NCBI GenBank assembly: GCA_963650165.1
Contig: CAVJKX010000034.1
Coordinates: 1 to 13,280, forward strand
DNA from: F23-B02 sp963650165
GTDB taxonomy: Bacteria > Bacillota > Clostridia > Oscillospirales > Oscillospiraceae
Reading direction: 5' to 3'
Length of the DNA: 13,280 nucleotides
Both the position numbers and the translations under genes were made by a program. Positions 13,102 through 13,280 of the stretch are shown here, piece after piece (position 1 is the stretch's first letter; every line of letters begins with the position of its first letter). A model generated the notes under the pieces. That model saw only the letters and a program-made list of their open reading frames with translations. It was not told where the DNA came from and made no database searches.

Positions 13102-13220
13102 TTTTCAGTGGCGCACGGGGGCACCTACGGATACGCTTATTGCGGTGGCCCGGTATCGTTACTGCCGACGAAATAAAAACGTTTCGCGTAACGTTAGTGC
13201 GGAGTAATGTTTTCCGTCTT
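13102..13220 (+). repeat. R100 repeat directly after the Nif11-like stop codon
   Basis: It starts TTTTCAGTGGCG on the base after the TAG stop. It contains CACCTACGGATACG, CTTATTGCGG, GGCCCGGTATCG, GAAATAAAAACGTTTCGCG and TTAGTGCGGAGTAATGTT, in the same order as at 4704-4820. Confidence 0.78.
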
Positions 13221-13280
13221 GCCTTCCCCTTGCGGAGCCTGAGGGGAAGGTGTCAGCCGCAAGGCTGACGGATGAGGTGT
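13221..13280 (+). repeat. Double-hairpin REP-like repeat, type B, running to the window edge
   Basis: The first hairpin is CCTTCCCCT to AGGGGAAGG. The second is GTCAGCC-GCAA-GGCTGAC, followed by the foot GGATGAGGTGT, which is the last base of the window. It is the most regular type B copy. If a TBE starts here, its core lies beyond the window. Confidence 0.78.

Overview
The window looks like chromosome of a GC-rich Clostridia-type gut anaerobe, most likely Oscillospirales/Ruminococcaceae-like. This is inferred from an L10-leader attenuator in front of rplJ-rplL, strong GGAGG ribosome sites, GTG and TTG starts, VanW and HemW types found in Firmicutes, and dense intergenic repeats with GATGAGGTG feet. 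The species cannot be named from sequence alone. All genes look like core chromosomal genes. No phage, plasmid, CRISPR, tRNA or rRNA genes were seen.

Layout: (1) 1-624 is repeat-filled. (2) 625-4703 is a gene block: an APC-superfamily amino acid permease on the minus strand, divergent from rplJ-rplL, which has its own promoter, L10 leader and terminator. A separately promoted CLC-type transporter resembling the CLC-F fluoride/proton antiporters follows. (3) 4704-5398 is a repeat mosaic. (4) 5399-7413 is htpG alone with its promoter. (5) 7406-7897 is a second repeat mosaic. (6) 7899-13101 is a tight four-gene unit: hemW, a VanW-domain membrane protein, metG and a small Nif11-like protein. (7) 13102-13280 is the start of another repeat mosaic that runs off the window.

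The most interesting content is the intergenic mosaic. A repeat of about 100 bp (called R100 here) begins TTTTCAGAGGCG. It abuts the ends of the gene blocks within 0-1 base, or overlaps their stop codon, and points away from the genes every time. Between R100 copies sits a conserved series: a GTGCGC/GCGCAC hairpin, a 7-bp tandem array, a CGCAG hairpin, and a terminator-bearing element (called TBE) of about 250 bp. The TBE is made of two inverted double-hairpin repeats around a perfect bidirectional terminator hairpin. The mosaic at 7406-7897 reads as the reverse complement of the one at 4704-5398 with the TBE removed, leaving a 22-bp scar. htpG is therefore enclosed by inverted repeats of about 335 bp.

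The genes themselves appear ordinary: ribosomal stalk proteins, a chaperone, a heme chaperone, a tRNA synthetase, an envelope protein and two transporters. Their co-location says little about a shared pathway. The repeats seem to supply transcription ends for the flanking units, and in one case (hemW) they have taken the place of the normal ribosome-binding region.
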